The notes under the pieces: model-generated
Seen by the model: the letters and a program-made list of their open reading frames with translations, nothing else
Told to the model about the DNA's origin: nothing
The model's database searches: none
Part shown: in pieces, positions 43,501 through 51,865 of the stretch
How positions within the stretch are numbered: position 1 is the first letter of the stretch
How the letters are laid out: every line of letters begins with the position of its first letter
Assembly: GCA_032595675.1 (NCBI GenBank)
Contig: JAVQMD010000001.1
Coordinates: forward strand, 1,334,640-1,398,639
Direction: 5' to 3'
Source: Candidatus Electrothrix rattekaaiensis
GTDB lineage: Bacteria > Desulfobacterota > Desulfobulbia > Desulfobulbales > Desulfobulbaceae
Length of the DNA: 64,000 nt
Made by a program: the position numbers and the translations under genes

Positions 43501-44406
43501 TTATCCTTTCTTACCATCTTTCTCTGTTGATGTTGCAATCTCCCAAAACGCTTGAACCTGCGGAGAACGATTTTTTTTCTTCATAGTACACATTGCAATG
43601 GAGAACGGGGCCAACCGAGGGGCGGGTTCCAGATGTTTTACCTGTTCCCGTGCTGGGCTCTTTTCCAGAACGAGCAACGGCACAACTCCCACCCCGCAGC
43701 CAAGGCCGACCATTGCGATAATCGCTTCATTTCCGGCAACCTCAGCGTATATATCAGGAGTTATTTTGTTTTCAGTAAACCATTGGTCAACTCGCCGTCG
43801 GCTGAGTCCTGTATCCGGCATGATAAACGGGGTGCGCCCCCAGTCAATCGTTTGCGCATTATGGGTGTTGCGACAAACAGTGTCCGGGTAATCAGTCGGT
43901 TCAATAAACACCAACGGGGTTTCCATTATTTCCAAAAAGTCGATCCGGTCCAGTAAATTATCCGGCAGGGCCGCAATTGCAATATCCGTTTCCCTGTTTT
44001 GCAGACGGGTCAGCGCATCAGCGGCATCACCGGTCTGGAGTTTAAGATGGACCTGCGGGTACACTTTTCTGAAACGCTGAAAGATATCCGGGAGCACAGA
44101 ATATGCCGCAGTCACTGAGCAGTACAAAGAAACAGAGCCTTTCAGTTCCTGATTACTGGCAAGCTGAAGCTGGAGCTGTTCCCGTCGTTTGAGCACATCT
44201 TTTGCGTATTCCCGAAAGTATTCACCTGCTCGGGTCAGAGACACGGAGCGGTTATCACGGAGAAACAGCTGTTCTCCCAATTCCGTTTCCAGGCGTTGCA
44301 CTGTCCTGGTCAGGGCTGACGGAGAAATATTGCAGGCCCGGCTGGTTCTGCCGAAATGGAGGCTTTGGGCAAGATGCTGAAAAATATGTAACGTTTCAAT
44401 ATTCAT
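43501..44406 (-). CDS. ilvY: LysR-type regulator IlvY
   Basis: The start is the ATG ending at 44406 (MNIETLHIFQHLAQSLHFGR), with AGGGAT upstream; the longer frame to 44463 runs into the operator region. The 301-residue protein has the LysR helix-turn-helix (TSRACNISPSALTRTVQRLETELGEQLFLRD, about residues 20-50) and an effector-binding domain. It is divergent from ilvC with a 179-bp gap, the arrangement of enteric ilvY-ilvC. There IlvY activates ilvC in response to acetohydroxy acids. The intergenic region holds TTGC-N-GCAA sites that fit IlvY operators. Confidence 0.9.
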   Translation of the reverse strand: MNIETLHIFQHLAQSLHFGRTSRACNISPSALTRTVQRLETELGEQLFLRDNRSVSLTRAGEYFREYAKDVLKRREQLQLQLASNQELKGSVSLYCSVTAAYSVLPDIFQRFRKVYPQVHLKLQTGDAADALTRLQNRETDIAIAALPDNLLDRIDFLEIMETPLVFIEPTDYPDTVCRNTHNAQTIDWGRTPFIMPDTGLSRRRVDQWFTENKITPDIYAEVAGNEAIIAMVGLGCGVGVVPLLVLEKSPAREQVKHLEPAPRLAPFSIAMCTMKKKNRSPQVQAFWEIATSTEKDGKKG

Positions 44407-44585
44407 AAATCCCTGTATTGCGAATTTTGCAAGAGTATATCGCAAACAAATCACTTTACGCAACGATATAACATGTTAGGATGTGCTCGAATATAAAACT
44501 GATCTCACAGGCTCTTTTTTATCGCTGCGTTGCAGGCGAGAAAGAGTTTATCTCACAGAGTACACCAACACAAGGAGAAGGACTG
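44407..44585. promoter_or_regulatory. ilvY-ilvC divergent control region with LysR-type sites
   Basis: Near the ilvY start lie two overlapping dyads, 44418-44432 (TTGC-N7-GCAA) and 44427-44445 (TTGC-N11-GCAA). A further GCAA follows at about 44461. This fits the dyad pattern of LysR regulators and the autoregulated ilvYC design. GGAGAAGG precedes the ilvC ATG by 4 nt. Confidence 0.65.
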
Positions 44586-46055
44586 ATGGCGAATTATTTT
44601 AATACCCTGCCCCTGCGCCTCCAGCTCGAAGAGCTGGGTCAATGCCGTTTCATGGATGCCTCGGAGTTCAACGGAGTGGAAGCCCTGAAAGGCAAGAAGA
44701 TTGTTATTGTCGGCTGTGGTGCCCAGGGCCTGAACCAGGGCCTGAACCTGCGTGATTCTGGTCTGGACGTTTCCTACACCCTGCGTGAGGCGGCCATTAA
44801 GGAGCAGCGCCAGTCCTGGAAAAACGCCACAGAGAACGACTTCAAGGTGGGCAGCTACGAGGAAATGCTCCCGGATGCTGATCTGGTCATTAACCTGACC
44901 CCGGACAAGCAGCACTCCAACGTCATTGAGACGGTTATGCCTTTCATGAAAAAGAATTCCTGCCTGTCCTACTCGCACGGTTTTAATATCGTTGAAGAGG
45001 GGATGCAGATCCGCGAGGATATCACGGTTGTTATGGTGGCACCGAAATCTCCCGGAACCGAAGTCCGCGAGGAGTACAAACGCGGTTTTGGTGTTCCGAC
45101 CCTGTTGGCTGTTCATCGCGAAAACGATCCCCAGGGTATCGGCTGGGATGTTGCCAAAGCCTATGCCTGCGGTACTGGCGGTGATCGGGCTGGTTGCCTG
45201 GAATCCTCCTTTGTTGCAGAGGTCAAGTCTGACCTGATGGGGGAGCAGACCATTCTTTGCGGAATGCTGCAAACCGGTTCTTTGCTTTGCTTTGAAAAGA
45301 TGGTTGAGCAGGGCATTGATGCAGCCTACGCAGTGAAATTTATCCAGAACGGCTGGGAGACCATTACCGAGGCCCTCAAACACGGCGGTATCACCAATAT
45401 GATGGATCGGCTCTCCAACCCAGCAAAAATTCGCGCCAATGAGCTGGCTGAAGAATTGAGCCAAATCATGGCACCACTTTTTCATAAGCATATGGATGAC
45501 ATCATGTCCGGACATTTTTCCACAACCATGATGGAAGACTGGGCCAAGGATGATGCTGATTTGTTGAACTGGCGCAAAGAAACCGGTGAGACTGATTTCG
45601 AGAAGATTGAAGCAGCTGATGTTGCCATTGCTGAGCAGGAGTACTTTGACAAGGGCATCCTGATGGTGGCTATGGTCAAGGCGGGTGTGGAACTGGCCTT
45701 TGACACGATGGTTTTCGCAGGTATTAAGGAGGAGTCAGCGTATTACGAGTCCTTGCATGAGCTGCCGTTGATCGCCAACCTGATCACTCGGAAGAAGCTC
45801 TACGAGATGAACGTGGTTATCTCCGATACTGCGGAGTACGGCTGCTATCTGTTCAATCATGCGGCCTATCCGCTGTTGCAGGATTTTATGAAGACCGTGA
45901 ACACTGATGTTATCGGCAAGGGGCTGGATGTGAAGGATAACGGGGTCAGCAATGTGGAGCTGATTGAGGTCAATGAGTCTATCCGTTACACTGGCGTGGA
46001 GATCATTGGTGAGGAATTGCGCTCATACATGGGTGCTATGAAGCCGATTATCTAA
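44586..46055 (+). CDS. ilvC: Ketol-acid reductoisomerase, class II (long form)
   Basis: The start is the ATG at 44586 ([22 protein letters not shown]), with GGAGAAGG upstream; the longer frame to 44481 is only the leader. The 489-residue enzyme reduces and isomerises acetohydroxy acids in valine and isoleucine synthesis. It has [27 protein letters not shown] (NADPH fold), [39 protein letters not shown] and a duplicated C-terminal knotted domain ([23 protein letters not shown]). This is the long class II type, very like the enterobacterial enzyme throughout, whereas most deltaproteobacteria are expected to carry the short class I form. Transfer is likely, together with ilvY. Confidence 0.97.
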   Translation: MANYFNTLPLRLQLEELGQCRFMDASEFNGVEALKGKKIVIVGCGAQGLNQGLNLRDSGLDVSYTLREAAIKEQRQSWKNATENDFKVGSYEEMLPDADLVINLTPDKQHSNVIETVMPFMKKNSCLSYSHGFNIVEEGMQIREDITVVMVAPKSPGTEVREEYKRGFGVPTLLAVHRENDPQGIGWDVAKAYACGTGGDRAGCLESSFVAEVKSDLMGEQTILCGMLQTGSLLCFEKMVEQGIDAAYAVKFIQNGWETITEALKHGGITNMMDRLSNPAKIRANELAEELSQIMAPLFHKHMDDIMSGHFSTTMMEDWAKDDADLLNWRKETGETDFEKIEAADVAIAEQEYFDKGILMVAMVKAGVELAFDTMVFAGIKEESAYYESLHELPLIANLITRKKLYEMNVVISDTAEYGCYLFNHAAYPLLQDFMKTVNTDVIGKGLDVKDNGVSNVELIEVNESIRYTGVEIIGEELRSYMGAMKPII

Positions 46056-46076
46056 GCTTGATCATCGGATGACCGG

Positions 46077-46096
46077 GGAGCAGGCGTTCCTGCTCC
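46077..46096 (+). terminator. Probable ilvC terminator
   Basis: An 8-bp stem GGAGCAGG/CCTGCTCC with a CGTT loop lies 22 bp after the ilvC stop, followed by TCTCTCATGTTTT. It sits between the convergent ilvC and ptuB genes. Confidence 0.6.
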
Positions 46097-46107
46097 TCTC
46101 TCATGTT

Positions 46108-46728
46108 TTATTGCGGAATCGGGATTTCATGCAATTCTGCTAGAAATAAGAGGACGGTGTAAAACCCAAACGGCCAAGCCCTTTCCCTCTTCAAAATTTC
46201 TGCGGCAACTGTTTGCAGATATTTTGGCTCCGGGCCGTTTCCTCCATTGTCTAAGGCCAAGATGATACTTTTTCGTTGGTCTTTCAGTTTGGGACAGTTT
46301 AAACCCAGTTGCTTGATGGTCTCCGAGGCCGAGGTATCTTCTTTATCCGAGGGCATTATCCGACCGTCAAGGGTATAGGTGAAACGTTTTTCACAATCTT
46401 CATCCAGCGGTGAGACCATATCAGAGCTATACCATTTTCCCTTTTTATGTCCACAGCTCTCTTTCCGACTGCAGGAAGCCAAAAGATTCTCGTAAGCAAA
46501 CATTTTCTGCGGATAAATACTTTTGGGTTGCAGATGTTCAATGTGGCAATCATGCTCCGTCAGCATCACTTCACAATAGCAGCATATCCCAAGCTGTTCA
46601 GCTGTTAGCTGCTCTTTAATTTCTCTGTATTCTGAACCGCCTGTAAAATCGCTCCAGCCCGCTCTCTTATTCCGTTTTTTCCATCGGCTAAAATCATCGA
46701 GCTCCTTGCTTTTCTTGATGACCCTCAT
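46108..46728 (-). CDS. ptuB: PtuB-like HNH endonuclease of a Septu-type defence pair
   Basis: The 206-residue protein matches the HNH family (TIGR02646-type) that forms the effector of Septu and some retron systems. It has a C-x2-C pair (Cys49/Cys52 in GICCYCE), the HNH core HIEHLQPKS (residues 62-70), Asn81 in YENLLASC, and further Cys at about 86 and 92 that would complete a zinc site. Its ATG overlaps the ptuA stop by 4 bp (ATGA), so the two are translationally coupled. The known role of PtuB is nuclease attack after PtuA senses infection. No reverse transcriptase or msr-msd lies nearby, so this is a two-gene Septu rather than a retron. Confidence 0.85.
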   Translation of the reverse strand: MRVIKKSKELDDFSRWKKRNKRAGWSDFTGGSEYREIKEQLTAEQLGICCYCEVMLTEHDCHIEHLQPKSIYPQKMFAYENLLASCSRKESCGHKKGKWYSSDMVSPLDEDCEKRFTYTLDGRIMPSDKEDTSASETIKQLGLNCPKLKDQRKSIILALDNGGNGPEPKYLQTVAAEILKRERAWPFGFYTVLLFLAELHEIPIPQ

Positions 46729-47984
46729 AAAGACAGTCCCTTCCTGTGAAGCAGCATTTCAGCCCGTATCACATCGGGGTCAGTGGGGATGTCCTGTTTC
46801 AGGGTATTGATCAGGTCAGAAGCCTTGTCGAACTCCTCTCTGCTGATATGCTCAAAAAGGCTCTCAATCTCTTCTCGGACTTTCCGGTTTGGGCGGGACT
46901 CCTCATCCATGACCAATTCCAGCACCCGATCCATTGTCATCCCGTAGCTTTCATCTGGTTGTTCACAGATAATCTCATCATCCTCCCGTTTCAGGAGGAA
47001 AATTGACTCTGGCTTGATATTGCCAAGTACCTGCGGTGAGTGGGTTGTCATGATAAACTGGCAGTTCGGAAAGGAGTGCAGAAGCTTAGGGATAATCTCT
47101 CGTTGCCAGGAAGGATGCAGATGGAGTTCGATAGCATCTATTAGAAAAACAGCTTCCCCGTGTAGTGGATTCTCAGCTTCAGGAAAAGAACGTGCGAGAG
47201 AAACTGCAAGTGCGACTACAAAAGCAATTAAGTGTTTTTCACCTGAAGAGAGTTGATAAAAAAGGAGCGTTTTTTCTTCTGCACCAAAATTTTTTCGGAG
47301 GGTAAACTCATAGAGTTCTCTGTCATGAAACAACCCGGCAAAACCTGTAATTTCCTCAATGGCTGTTTTCACATGCTGGAGGATATTATCCCGTTCAAAA
47401 TCATCTCTGCCGAATACTTTCCCGCTATCAAGAAATCTCCTGAGCTTATTGTTTTCTAATGCTTCCCGTTCTGAAATCCAATTGAAATAATGGCTATATT
47501 GAGTCGCATCATCAACGATAGCCCCTATCCATGGATCTATTTCTGCAATACTGTTTCTTGTTTTTTCAGTCGGAGACCAAATTCCGGCAATTGTGGTCCG
47601 ATCTTCTGCGAATGCTTTGTAAGGAAGATTAACATCCGCCTCAGGAAAGTAGGTGAAAAGATCCGAAGTAATTTTTTCTGGGTTGCTGCTTACGCTTGTT
47701 GAAACAGTTTTTTCTCTGAAAGATAATTGCAGGCGGATGTTAGCTTGTTTTTTATTGATTTGAATATGGTTTTGATAGATGATCGCATTGCTTTCCAAAT
47801 TATGACGTTCGTTGCCTGTAACGTGATGCAGACGGGCAACACCAAGTGCTTTGCTCAATGCTTCCAAAACGGTTGTTTTACCGACCCCGTTTTTTCCAGC
47901 AAACACATTCAACCGGGGGTGAAAATCAATCAGCATCTCTCGGATGCCCCGAAAGTTTTCAATTTCAAGTCGTTGTATTTTCAT
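46725..47984 (-). CDS. ptuA: PtuA-like ATPase of a Septu-type defence pair
   Basis: The 419-residue AAA/ABC-type ATPase has Walker A GKNGVGKTT (residues 30-38) in an N-terminal ENFRGI context. An ABC-like signature QLSSGEKHLIAFVVALA (about 245-260) follows, then Walker B VFLIDAIELHLHPSWQ and the switch MTTHSPQVLG (near 315). The position after Walker B Asp283 is Ala284 (codon GCT), where related ATPases carry the catalytic Glu (LIDE); Glu286 remains two residues on. This suggests weak or absent hydrolysis. The C-terminal ~80 residues are the helical segment typical of PtuA. It is co-translated with ptuB. The 330 bp upstream hold only the pyrE-operon zinc-ribbon gene and a hairpin. Confidence 0.85.
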   Translation of the reverse strand: MKIQRLEIENFRGIREMLIDFHPRLNVFAGKNGVGKTTVLEALSKALGVARLHHVTGNERHNLESNAIIYQNHIQINKKQANIRLQLSFREKTVSTSVSSNPEKITSDLFTYFPEADVNLPYKAFAEDRTTIAGIWSPTEKTRNSIAEIDPWIGAIVDDATQYSHYFNWISEREALENNKLRRFLDSGKVFGRDDFERDNILQHVKTAIEEITGFAGLFHDRELYEFTLRKNFGAEEKTLLFYQLSSGEKHLIAFVVALAVSLARSFPEAENPLHGEAVFLIDAIELHLHPSWQREIIPKLLHSFPNCQFIMTTHSPQVLGNIKPESIFLLKREDDEIICEQPDESYGMTMDRVLELVMDEESRPNRKVREEIESLFEHISREEFDKASDLINTLKQDIPTDPDVIRAEMLLHRKGLSL

Positions 47985-48090
47985 TTAATGGTGCTCGGAT
48001 TGTATGAAGTGGATAGGATAACTACTCTGTAGTTACAGTACCACTCCAGCTTGGGGGGAAAGAGATATCTTCGGGGAAAATTGTCATCCG

Positions 48091-48115
48091 GGGGAGCAGC
48101 AGGATGCTGCTCCCC
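48091..48115 (-). terminator. Hairpin terminator after the pyrE/zinc-ribbon operon
   Basis: Perfect 11-bp arms (GGGGAGCAGCA and complement) surround GGA, 12 bp past the small gene's stop. The T-tract is poor, so it may act as a stabiliser or insulator ahead of ptuA rather than a classic terminator. Confidence 0.6.
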
Positions 48116-48127
48116 TTGAGGTTTTGC

Positions 48128-48298
48128 TCAGTCGTAAATAATGCAGGTATACCGTTCAAGCAGCTCCTCGGTTTCCGTATCCAGATCCGCTGCCACCTCG
48201 TGGATCTGGTATTCCCGCTGACATTTTCGGCATTTCAATCGTACCCGACGACATTGCCGGTGTACTTCCAGTTTACCGTCACATTTTTTGCATTGCAT
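48128..48298 (-). CDS. Small zinc-ribbon protein downstream of pyrE
   Basis: A 56-residue frame starts ATG at 48298, 18 bp after the pyrE stop, with AAGG upstream. It reads MQCKKCDGKLEVHRQCRR, then VRLKCRKCQREYQIHEVAAD and an acidic end RYTCIIYD. Two C-x2-C pairs (Cys3/Cys6 and Cys23/Cys26) form a zinc ribbon, with a further Cys16. I do not recognise a named family. The close spacing suggests co-transcription with pyrE. An RNA- or protein-binding role is possible but not shown. Confidence 0.7.
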   Translation of the reverse strand: MQCKKCDGKLEVHRQCRRVRLKCRKCQREYQIHEVAADLDTETEELLERYTCIIYD

Positions 48299-48316
48299 AA
48301 AGGAACCCTTGATCGT

Positions 48317-48877
48317 TTAACCGATAAGCTCTGTTCTGGTGAAAACGGATTGTAAGGGATAACCGGCCTGAGCAAGAACCTCGGCACCGCCTTCCTCACG
48401 ATCAACCACCGTCACGACCAGACCGACTTTAAAACCTTCGTTTTCCACCCGCTCAATCACCTTGATCAGAGTGCCGCCCGTGGTCACCACATCCTCAACC
48501 AGCGCAACATAGCTTCCCGGCTCCAGGTTGTTTTTTCCTTCGATGTAATTGCCCGTGCCATGCCCCTTGGCCTCTTTGCGGACAATAAAGGCGGGAATGG
48601 GATTGCCATCCAGATAACTGACAACCGAGACTGCGGTCACCAAGGGATCTGCTCCCAAGGTCATGCCGCCGACACTGCTAATTTTCGCAGGTGCATCTTT
48701 GATCAGCTCAAAGAGGAGCCGCCCGCAGAGATAGCCACCCTCGGCATCCAGAGTGGTTTGCTTACCGTCAATGTAAAAATCTGACGTTTTGCCTGATGTC
48801 AGGGTGAAGGTTCCCTGACGATATGATTTCTCAAGGAGCAGTTCTTTTAGTCGTTTTCGTTCGTCCGCTGTATTCAT
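48317..48877 (-). CDS. pyrE: Orotate phosphoribosyltransferase
   Basis: The 186-residue enzyme transfers phosphoribosyl from PRPP to orotate in pyrimidine synthesis. The PRPP-binding motif is VALVEDVVTTGGTLIKVI (about residues 122-139). GTFTLTSGKTSDFYIDGK near the start and FIVRKEAKGHGTGNYIEG in the catalytic loop are standard. The length is slightly short, as in many bacterial PyrE. The gene is followed 18 bp later by a small zinc-ribbon gene. It lies 75 bp downstream of the NUDIX gene on the same strand, with a palindromic repeat between. Confidence 0.96.
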   Translation of the reverse strand: MNTADERKRLKELLLEKSYRQGTFTLTSGKTSDFYIDGKQTTLDAEGGYLCGRLLFELIKDAPAKISSVGGMTLGADPLVTAVSVVSYLDGNPIPAFIVRKEAKGHGTGNYIEGKNNLEPGSYVALVEDVVTTGGTLIKVIERVENEGFKVGLVVTVVDREEGGAEVLAQAGYPLQSVFTRTELIG

Positions 48878-48928
48878 CTGTATAATATCCTTAATTAATT
48901 ATTTTTGCTAGAGGTTTGACGGGATGGG

Positions 48929-48956
48929 GTAAGGGCACGGCGTGCCGTGCCCTTAC
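48929..48956. repeat. GC-rich palindrome overlapping the NUDIX gene stop
   Basis: Perfect 13-bp arms GTAAGGGCACGGC and complement flank a GT centre. The stop codon TAA of the NUDIX gene is provided by this repeat. It belongs to the same family as 1374-1399 and 20978-21001. Confidence 0.85.
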
Positions 48957-49435
48957 TGCGCTGCAAGACAGCGGGCCGCTTCTTCCGCCACGCTGTGAAA
49001 AGAGGAGGGCAGTCGGTCTTTGGCTTGAGAAAGAGGTACCCATTCCCTGCTTCTGTCGGTTTCCCAGGTCTTTTTTTCTCCCGATACCGTGGCCAGAAAG
49101 AAAGTGAAACGGGCTGGTTGTTTGCCGCCGCATGATTCGCACGATTCTATCGGGGGCAGCTTTTTACCGATCTCGACACAGTAGCCGGATTCCTCTTTGC
49201 ATTCCCGGGCGGCGGCAATTTCCGGGGTTTCTCCGGGATCAATGCCGCCGACCGGAAACACCCATGAACCTTTTACTTTGCGGGCCGAGACGAGCAGCAC
49301 CAACGGCTCCTGATGGTTGTCCGTCTTGTTGTCGGTCTCGTTGTCAGTATATTTATAGGCAACAACGCCCGCCTTTTCCCGCACGTTTTTCGTGCTGTCG
49401 CACCCTGTCGTTTTCTTCTCTGTATTACTCATCAT
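48953..49435 (-). CDS. NUDIX hydrolase
   Basis: The 160-residue protein has a complete Nudix box, GGIDPGETPEIAAARECKEESGY (about residues 63-85), with the REC-x-EES-G catalytic glutamates. The preceding strand VLLVSARKVKGSWVFPVGG is typical of DIPP/ADP-ribose type hydrolases; VKGSWVFPVGG resembles diadenosine or diphosphoinositol polyphosphate hydrolases. The N-terminus is polar and low in complexity (TDNETDNKTDNH). The substrate cannot be fixed. It is divergent from glmS. Its stop codon lies within a GC-rich palindrome. Confidence 0.88.
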   Translation of the reverse strand: MMSNTEKKTTGCDSTKNVREKAGVVAYKYTDNETDNKTDNHQEPLVLLVSARKVKGSWVFPVGGIDPGETPEIAAARECKEESGYCVEIGKKLPPIESCESCGGKQPARFTFFLATVSGEKKTWETDRSREWVPLSQAKDRLPSSFHSVAEEAARCLAAQ

Positions 49436-49729
49436 GGCACATTATGCTGTAGTTCTTACAGGACGGGGTTGATCGGCTGCTGCATAAACAATCCGCCCCG
49501 GAGGAAAGGGATTTTTCCGACAAAAGAAGATACCGCCTTTGCCGATCCCTGTAAATATTTTCCCGGTTATTCAGCGGTATTTTTTCTGTGTCCTTTATCG
49601 GGTGGATATGATATTCTTTTTTATCTTTGCCTGATACATCCTGTTTTCTCCGGGACAGTTCGAGCAGAGGAACAGGGTGAAAAGTATCAGGACATTTCCT
49701 TTATTTATTACAATTCTGTTGGAGTCGCT

Positions 49730-51568
49730 ATGTGTGGAATAGTCGGTTATACCGGAAATCGAAAAGTCATCCCGGTTTTGCTGGAAGGGTTGCGTCGTCT
49801 GGAGTATCGGGGATACGACTCAGCCGGTCTTGTGTATCAATATCAGGATGCCTTGGTCAAATTCCGGGCTGCGGGAAAACTGATCAATCTGGAAAAAGTG
49901 GTTGATGAACATATCGGGGCTGATGCTCATACCGGTCTGGGGCATACTCGCTGGGCCACCCACGGCGCACCCACGGAAGATAATGCCCATCCTCATTCCG
50001 ACTGCACCGGCGAATTAGTGGTGGTGCATAACGGGATTATTGAAAATTACGGTCAGCTCAAGCAGGAGCTTGTCGCGGACGGGCATCGCTTTTCCTCGGA
50101 AACGGACACCGAGGTGTTGGCTCATCTGATTGAAAAATATCTTGAAGATGATCTGGTGGCTGCCGTGCGCACAGCTTTGGCGCGGGTCGAGGGTTCCTAT
50201 GCGCTCGGTGTGATGTGGTTGAAAGATCCGGGCAGACTCGTTGCGGCCCGTAACCAAAGTCCCCTGGTCATGGGCGTTGACGCTGATGCCTGCTATCTGG
50301 CTTCGGATATTCCGGCCCTGCTGCCCTATACCAAGGATGTTATCTTTCTTGATGATCATGAATTGGCTGTGCTGGAAAAAGGTTCCTACACCATCATGGG
50401 GATTGAGAGCGGCCAGGAGATAACCAAGGAAGTTAAAACGATTAATTGGAATGCGGCTATGGCCGAGAAAGCCGGTTATAAGCATTTCATGCTCAAAGAG
50501 ATCTATGAGCAGCCCCAGGCGATTCTCAATACGGTGAGCGGCAGAATTATCCCGGATACAGGAAGAATTGATATCCCGGAGATCGGTCTTTCTGACGAGG
50601 AATTACGAAAAATCGAGCGGATTGCCTTGGTGGCCTGCGGAACGTCCTGGCATGCGGCCCTGGTGGCCAAGTATTGGATTGAACGATGGGCAGGCATTCC
50701 TGTGGATGTGGATATCGCCTCGGAATTCCGTTACCGCCGCCTCCTGCTTAATGAACGGGTTCTGACTGTTTCCATTTCCCAATCAGGGGAAACAGCAGAC
50801 ACTCTGGCAGGTATTCGCTTGGCGGCCTCGCTGGGTTCCAGGGTGGTGACTATCTGTAATGTGGTCGGCTCCACCATGACTCGGGAGGCAGACGGGGTGA
50901 TCTACACCCATGCCGGTCCTGAGATCGGGGTGGCTTCCACCAAGGCATTTACCAGTCAGCTATCCGCTCTGTTCCTGTTTACCCTGTATCTCGGGCAGGT
51001 GCGACAGACCATTGATCAGGACAAGCTCAAAGAGCTGGGAGCCGCTCTCATTGATGTTGCCGCAGTTATTGACGCAACCCTGCCGGTCATGCAGGAGCAG
51101 ATCCGGGAGATGATTGAGGGCTATTATGATGCCAAGGATTTCCTCTTTGTCGGGCGGGGACTGAACTTTCCCATTGCCCTGGAAGGTGCTCTGAAATTAA
51201 AGGAGATTTCCTATATCCATGCGGAAGGCTATGCTGCCGGTGAACTGAAACACGGCCCTATCGCTTTGATTGACAAGGATATGCCGGTCATGGCTCTGGT
51301 CCCGCAGGACGCAGTGTATCAGAAAACTATCTCCAATGTGGAAGAAATTCGGGCACGCCAAGGGCGATTGCTGCTGATCGGTACCGAGGGTGATGAACAT
51401 CTTGCGGAACTGACCGATGATGTTCTCTATCTGCCCAGGGTGCATGAGGAACTGAATCCTCTGCTCTATACTATCCCGGCCCAGCTCCTCGCTTATGAAG
51501 TCGCCAATCGGCGCGGTTGCGATGTTGATCAGCCGAGAAATTTGGCTAAGAGTGTGACTGTGGAGTAG
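49730..51568 (+). CDS. glmS: Glutamine-fructose-6-phosphate aminotransferase (isomerising)
   Basis: The start is the ATG at 49730 giving MCGIVGYTGNRK, whose Cys2 is the catalytic nucleophile after Met removal; GGAG lies 6 nt upstream. A frame to 49313 is a read-through of the divergent region. The 612-residue enzyme makes glucosamine-6-phosphate for peptidoglycan, lipopolysaccharide and, via UDP-GlcNAc, pseudaminic acid. It has LRRLEYRGYDSAGL and GHTRWATHG in the glutaminase half, then SIS domains with CGTSWHAAL and SQSGETADT. The C-terminus is QPRNLAKSVTVE as expected. No glmS ribozyme is seen upstream. Confidence 0.97.
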   Translation: MCGIVGYTGNRKVIPVLLEGLRRLEYRGYDSAGLVYQYQDALVKFRAAGKLINLEKVVDEHIGADAHTGLGHTRWATHGAPTEDNAHPHSDCTGELVVVHNGIIENYGQLKQELVADGHRFSSETDTEVLAHLIEKYLEDDLVAAVRTALARVEGSYALGVMWLKDPGRLVAARNQSPLVMGVDADACYLASDIPALLPYTKDVIFLDDHELAVLEKGSYTIMGIESGQEITKEVKTINWNAAMAEKAGYKHFMLKEIYEQPQAILNTVSGRIIPDTGRIDIPEIGLSDEELRKIERIALVACGTSWHAALVAKYWIERWAGIPVDVDIASEFRYRRLLLNERVLTVSISQSGETADTLAGIRLAASLGSRVVTICNVVGSTMTREADGVIYTHAGPEIGVASTKAFTSQLSALFLFTLYLGQVRQTIDQDKLKELGAALIDVAAVIDATLPVMQEQIREMIEGYYDAKDFLFVGRGLNFPIALEGALKLKEISYIHAEGYAAGELKHGPIALIDKDMPVMALVPQDAVYQKTISNVEEIRARQGRLLLIGTEGDEHLAELTDDVLYLPRVHEELNPLLYTIPAQLLAYEVANRRGCDVDQPRNLAKSVTVE

Positions 51569-51586
51569 AAGAGACGGGTCAGCGGC

Positions 51587-51614
51587 CTGCCGGAGCGAGC
51601 ACCGTGTCCGGCAG
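51587..51614 (+). terminator. Hairpin after glmS, possible terminator
   Basis: An 8-bp stem (CTGCCGGA/TCCGGCAG, 12-nt loop) begins 19 bp after the glmS stop, followed by a second small dyad (TCGAC/GTCGA). No T-tract follows, so termination would be weak or Rho-dependent. It marks the sharp change to the AT-rich cassette. Confidence 0.45.
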
Positions 51615-51664
51615 TCGACGTTCTGTCGAGAGTATAGTTATTTAAAATTACTTGGTGTTGTGAT

Positions 51665-51865
51665 ATGGACTTTTGGGGGAAATTATTTGATGGAGATTAT
51701 AATACTTATATCGGCATTGCAAGTTTTTTGCTTGGACTTGTAGCTCTGTTTTTTTCTAAGAAAAATTTAACTCCTAAGCTCTCAACTAAAGGGAAAAATA
51801 GTCCTAATATAGTGAACGGAAATTACACCCTTAATGAGGGAAAGGGGGAGGGCGATGAGAAGTAA
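51665..51865 (+). CDS. Small membrane protein with C-terminal NSPNIVNGNY motif
   Basis: The 66-residue protein is unrecognised. It has a short amphipathic N-terminus, one membrane span at about residues 15-30 (YIGIASFLLGLVALFF), then KKNLTPKL and the motif TKGKNSPNIVNGNYT at residues 41-55. A charged tail (NEGKGEGDEK) ends it. The same motif opens the next protein. Its stop overlaps the next start by 11 bp, so the pair is coupled. The stretch is clearly AT-richer than glmS and recJ around it, suggesting acquisition. Its Shine-Dalgarno is poor (GGTGTTGTG), unlike that of the next gene. Effector, anchor or toxin roles are speculation. Confidence 0.65.
   Translation: MDFWGKLFDGDYNTYIGIASFLLGLVALFFSKKNLTPKLSTKGKNSPNIVNGNYTLNEGKGEGDEK

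Noticed and set aside
44481-44585. N-terminal extension of ilvC
   Set aside because: The extension covers the leader, and MANYFNTL at 44586 is the conserved start with a strong Shine-Dalgarno.
46108-48130. Retron associated with the HNH/ATPase pair
   Set aside because: No reverse transcriptase gene and no msr-msd structure are visible beside the pair, so a plain Septu-type system is the better reading.
49313-49729. N-terminal extension of glmS
   Set aside because: The mature enzyme must begin with Met-Cys for catalysis, and the ATG at 49730 has GGAG upstream; the extension overlaps the divergent NUDIX gene.
49436-49729. glmS ribozyme or other riboswitch upstream of glmS
   Set aside because: The core pattern of the glmS ribozyme is not seen, and the element is mainly a Gram-positive feature.
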